From DASUFP01 sp036274495 (GTDB taxonomy: Bacteria; Bacteroidota; Bacteroidia; AKYH767-A; OLB10): a DNA stretch of 64,000 nucleotides. Position numbers and translations under genes: made by a program. The first letter of the stretch is position 1; each line of letters begins with the position of its first letter. This document shows, piece by piece, positions 61,816-64,000 of the stretch. The notes below the pieces were generated by a model. It made no database searches, was not told the origin of the DNA, and saw only the letters and a program-made list of their open reading frames with translations. Location: NCBI GenBank assembly GCA_036274495.1, contig DASUFP010000076.1, positions 62,001 to 126,000 of the forward strand. The letters are read 5' to 3'.

Positions 61816-62397
61816 ATGATCAATCTGGTTCTCTTTGGTCCTCCCGGCGCTGGAAAAGGCACACAATCTGCACAGCTGATTGACAAATACAACCTGGTAC
61901 ACTTATCCACCGGTGATATTCTCCGTGGCGAAATCGCGAACGGGACCAAATTAGGTATGGAGGCAAAAAAACTAATGGACCAGGGAGTATTGGTACCCGA
62001 CGATGTGGTGATTGGGATGATCCGTAACAAGCTGGAACAAAATAAAAATGCGGGAGGCTTTATTTTCGATGGCTTTCCCAGAACTGCGGCACAGGCTGTT
62101 GCACTCGATGCTTTGCTGGAAGAGTCAGGAAATCCCATTGACTATATGCTTGCGTTAGATGTTCCCGACGAGGAGCTGATCAAAAGAATATTAAACCGGG
62201 GTAAAGATTCGGGTCGTTCAGACGACAGTGATCCGGCAATTATTAAAAAGCGAATTGAAGAGTACAATGCAAAGACCGCTCCTCTGATTGACTATTATAA
62301 AAAACAAAACAAACTGCATCTAATCGACGGTCTCGGAACCGTTGAACATATTTTTGACTTGTTGTGTGAAGCAGTTGATTCTCTTGGTAAATATTAA
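61816..62397 (+). CDS. adk: Adenylate kinase
   Basis: The enzyme equilibrates 2 ADP with ATP and AMP. The 193-residue protein has P-loop GPPGAGKGTQS (9-19 region), the AMP-site HLSTGDILR, GFPRTAAQA, and a short lid without zinc cysteines (NRGKDSGRSDD), so it is the short-type enzyme. The stop is 14 bases from the GTG of obgE; an adk-obgE pair is common in Bacteroidota (from memory). Confidence 0.96.
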   Translation: MINLVLFGPPGAGKGTQSAQLIDKYNLVHLSTGDILRGEIANGTKLGMEAKKLMDQGVLVPDDVVIGMIRNKLEQNKNAGGFIFDGFPRTAAQAVALDALLEESGNPIDYMLALDVPDEELIKRILNRGKDSGRSDDSDPAIIKKRIEEYNAKTAPLIDYYKKQNKLHLIDGLGTVEHIFDLLCEAVDSLGKY

Positions 62398-62411
62398 TGT
62401 AACACCCCTAA

Positions 62412-63425
62412 GTGGCAGACTCTAATTTTATTGATTACGTAAAAATCTGCTGCCGTTCGGGAGCGGGCGGTGGCGGCTCCATGCATTTTCATCGCGACAA
62501 GCTTACAGCAAAAGGCGGTCCTGACGGAGGGAACGGAGGAAAAGGCGGCGATATTATTGTGAAGGGTAATGCTCAATTATGGACACTGCTTCATCTCAAG
62601 TATCGCAAACATGTTATTGCCAAGCCGGGTGGTTCGGGCAGCAGTGCCTTAAAGACCGGGGCCGATGGTGAAGATATTATTCTGGAAGTGCCGCTGGGAA
62701 CCATTGCGCGCGATTTTGATACCAATAAATTCTTATTCGAAATAGATCGCGACGGACAAACCGAAACGCTGGTGAGTGGCGGCCGTGGCGGTATGGGTAA
62801 TGCCTTTTTTAAATCATCCACCCAACAGACACCCCGCTTTTCACAACCCGGTGAGCCCGGAAAAGAGGAGTGGAAAATTCTTGAGCTGAAGCTGATGGCC
62901 GATGTGGGGCTGGTTGGATTCCCCAACGCAGGCAAATCAACATTGCTAAGTGTTGTAAGTGCCGCCAAACCCGAAATAGCCGACTACGCTTTTACAACCC
63001 TGGTTCCCAATCTGGGTATAGTGCGTTACCGTGACGACCGTTCATTTGTTATGGCCGACATTCCGGGTATAATTGAAGGAGCCCATACGGGAAAAGGATT
63101 AGGTCTTCGTTTTCTGCGTCATATTGAACGCAACTCGGTGTTGTTGTTTATGATACCGGCTGATGCCGCCGATATTAAAAAAGAGTACAACATCCTTAAA
63201 AAAGAATTACGGCTTCATAATCCTGAACTGCTCGACAAGCGCCGCCTGATTGCCATAACAAAAAGCGATATGCTGGACGAAGAACTCAAAACAGCCATAA
63301 AAAAGGAATTACCTAAAGACAAAACGGCTGACGGAAACAAGGTGCCATGCATTTTTATATCTTCGGTGACAGGAACCGGAATACAGGAATTAAAAGATGA
63401 GCTCTGGAAAACATTAACTGACTGA
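62412..63425 (+). CDS. obgE: Obg GTPase
   Basis: This ribosome-associated GTPase functions in 50S assembly and stress control. Its 337 residues begin at a GTG; there is no suitable ATG nearby and the sequence matches from [11 protein letters not shown] onwards. The glycine-rich Obg fold ([44 protein letters not shown]) precedes the G domain with G1 [12 protein letters not shown]3 [16 protein letters not shown] and G4 TKSD. The protein ends after the G domain, so the optional OCT domain is absent. It is followed 2 bases later by the PAP2 gene. Confidence 0.96.
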   Translation: MADSNFIDYVKICCRSGAGGGGSMHFHRDKLTAKGGPDGGNGGKGGDIIVKGNAQLWTLLHLKYRKHVIAKPGGSGSSALKTGADGEDIILEVPLGTIARDFDTNKFLFEIDRDGQTETLVSGGRGGMGNAFFKSSTQQTPRFSQPGEPGKEEWKILELKLMADVGLVGFPNAGKSTLLSVVSAAKPEIADYAFTTLVPNLGIVRYRDDRSFVMADIPGIIEGAHTGKGLGLRFLRHIERNSVLLFMIPADAADIKKEYNILKKELRLHNPELLDKRRLIAITKSDMLDEELKTAIKKELPKDKTADGNKVPCIFISSVTGTGIQELKDELWKTLTD

Positions 63426-63427
63426 CC

Positions 63428-64000
63428 ATGTTCGAAACACTGGTAAATATCGACTGGAGTTTATTCAAGGCCATCAACAGCCTTCATAGTGAATTTATGG
63501 ATTTGCTTATGTGGTGGGCCGCCGATCGTTTTTTCTGGATTCCCCTTTACCTTTTTCTTGCCTATTTCCTGTACCGTAAATATGGGCGGCTTGGATTGGT
63601 AATGATTGTATTTGCAGCATTGCTGATTGTCATCAGCGACCAGACTTCAGTTGTTATTAAAAACCTCGTTCAACGCGAACGTCCCTGCCATAATGAGGCA
63701 CTGGCCTTTGATGTGCATCTGGTACACGATAATTGTGGCGGCATGTACGGCTTTGTGTCATCGCATGCTGCCAACACCATGGCGCTGGCACTGTACATAA
63801 TGCTGCTTACAAAAATGCGGTTCAGGTGGCTGAACCGGACGCTTTTGTTTTATGCCGGTGTAGTGGCTTATTCAAGAGTGTACCTCGGCAACCATTACCC
63901 TGCCGATATTGTTGGCGGCTGGATAGTGGGATTTTTCGCAGCAATGGTTACCTATTACTTTTACCGGTCGCTTGCCGGAGAAAAATTTGACACTACGGAT
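63428..64000 (+). CDS. PAP2-family membrane phosphatase (3'-truncated)
   Basis: This integral membrane phosphatase of the PAP2 superfamily includes undecaprenyl-pyrophosphate and phosphatidic-acid phosphatases among its members. The ATG is at 63428, and the frame is open for 191 codons to the window edge. The three phosphatase motifs are visible: K-x6-RP as KNLVQRERP, the central FVSSHAAN (SGH-type) and SRVYLGNHYPADIVGG (SR-x5-H-x3-D). An insertion of about 15 residues with two cysteines lies between motifs 1 and 2. The substrate cannot be told. It is likely co-transcribed with obgE (2-base gap). Confidence 0.9.
   Translation, partial: MFETLVNIDWSLFKAINSLHSEFMDLLMWWAADRFFWIPLYLFLAYFLYRKYGRLGLVMIVFAALLIVISDQTSVVIKNLVQRERPCHNEALAFDVHLVHDNCGGMYGFVSSHAANTMALALYIMLLTKMRFRWLNRTLLFYAGVVAYSRVYLGNHYPADIVGGWIVGFFAAMVTYYFYRSLAGEKFDTTD

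Noticed and set aside
1..64000. Prophage, transposon, toxin-antitoxin or defence island
   Set aside because: No integrase, transposase, phage structural, restriction or CRISPR-associated gene was recognised; the UvrD-like helicase is of the AddA/RecB repair type with a nuclease domain, not evidently a defence component.

Overview
The window looks like a chromosomal segment of a gliding- or T9SS-type member of the Bacteroidota. The evidence is type IX secretion C-terminal signals of two kinds, a PorT homologue next to ubiE, a giant SprB-like repeat protein, a clade II (Sec-exported) NosZ, several TAnnTTTG promoter elements just upstream of start codons, and the absence of obvious Shine-Dalgarno sites. 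There are no rRNA or tRNA genes, insertion sequences or CRISPR arrays that I can see. Family-level placement is not possible from the sequence alone.

Layout. 1-7195: the 3' half of a complex I operon, nuoH(partial)-I-J-K-L-M-N, ending with a 122-residue orphan. 7196-7526: a gap with two strong hairpins and an operator-like palindrome. 7527-11338: uvrA and a LOG-family nucleotide hydrolase. 11540-15061: a soluble hybrid histidine kinase followed by a sigma-54-type response regulator that lacks a DNA-binding domain. 15233-20102: a three-gene surface-protein cassette bounded by two terminators. 20164-25530: AddA/RecB-like helicase-nuclease, a small PAS-like protein and pruA. 25619-28029: a divIC-like gene converging on a methylmalonyl-CoA mutase large subunit and a membrane-anchored partner. 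28384-35544: a tight six-gene run (aminotransferase, rfaE1, TrkH-type K+ transporter, ubiE, porT, COG2509 flavoprotein). 35551-38999 (minus strand): a helix-hairpin-helix outer-membrane barrel coupled by ATGA to a FadL/PorV-like barrel, then purE.

39517-51267 is one 3916-residue gene with a CUB domain, about 38 SprB-like repeats, PKD domains and a gliding-motility-type C-terminal domain. Its repeat lattice is unusually regular: 14 consecutive intervals of exactly 231 bp, then ten two-unit super-repeats of about 468 bp (231+237). 51484-58368 is a nitrous-oxide reductase operon: fasciclin lipoprotein, cytochrome c lipoprotein, nosZ, a membrane-domain/NosL fusion, nosD, nosF and nosY. It is preceded by two FNR-type TGAT-N4-ATCA boxes spaced 22 bp apart. 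58493-64000: an ArnT/PMT-like glycosyltransferase, purK (minus strand), hpt, adk, obgE and a truncated PAP2 phosphatase.

How the parts fit. Complex I and ubiE (menaquinone synthesis) supply the respiratory chain that NosZ can terminate when oxygen is absent. PorT and the two sorting-signal proteins belong to type IX secretion. purE and purK catalyse consecutive steps but lie 21 kb apart, with the adhesin and the AT-richer nos operon between them, which suggests that this block was inserted. The best candidates for undescribed biology are the HhH-barrel/FadL-like pair, the terminator-bounded surface cassette at 15.2-20.1 kb, and the super-repeat organisation of the giant adhesin.
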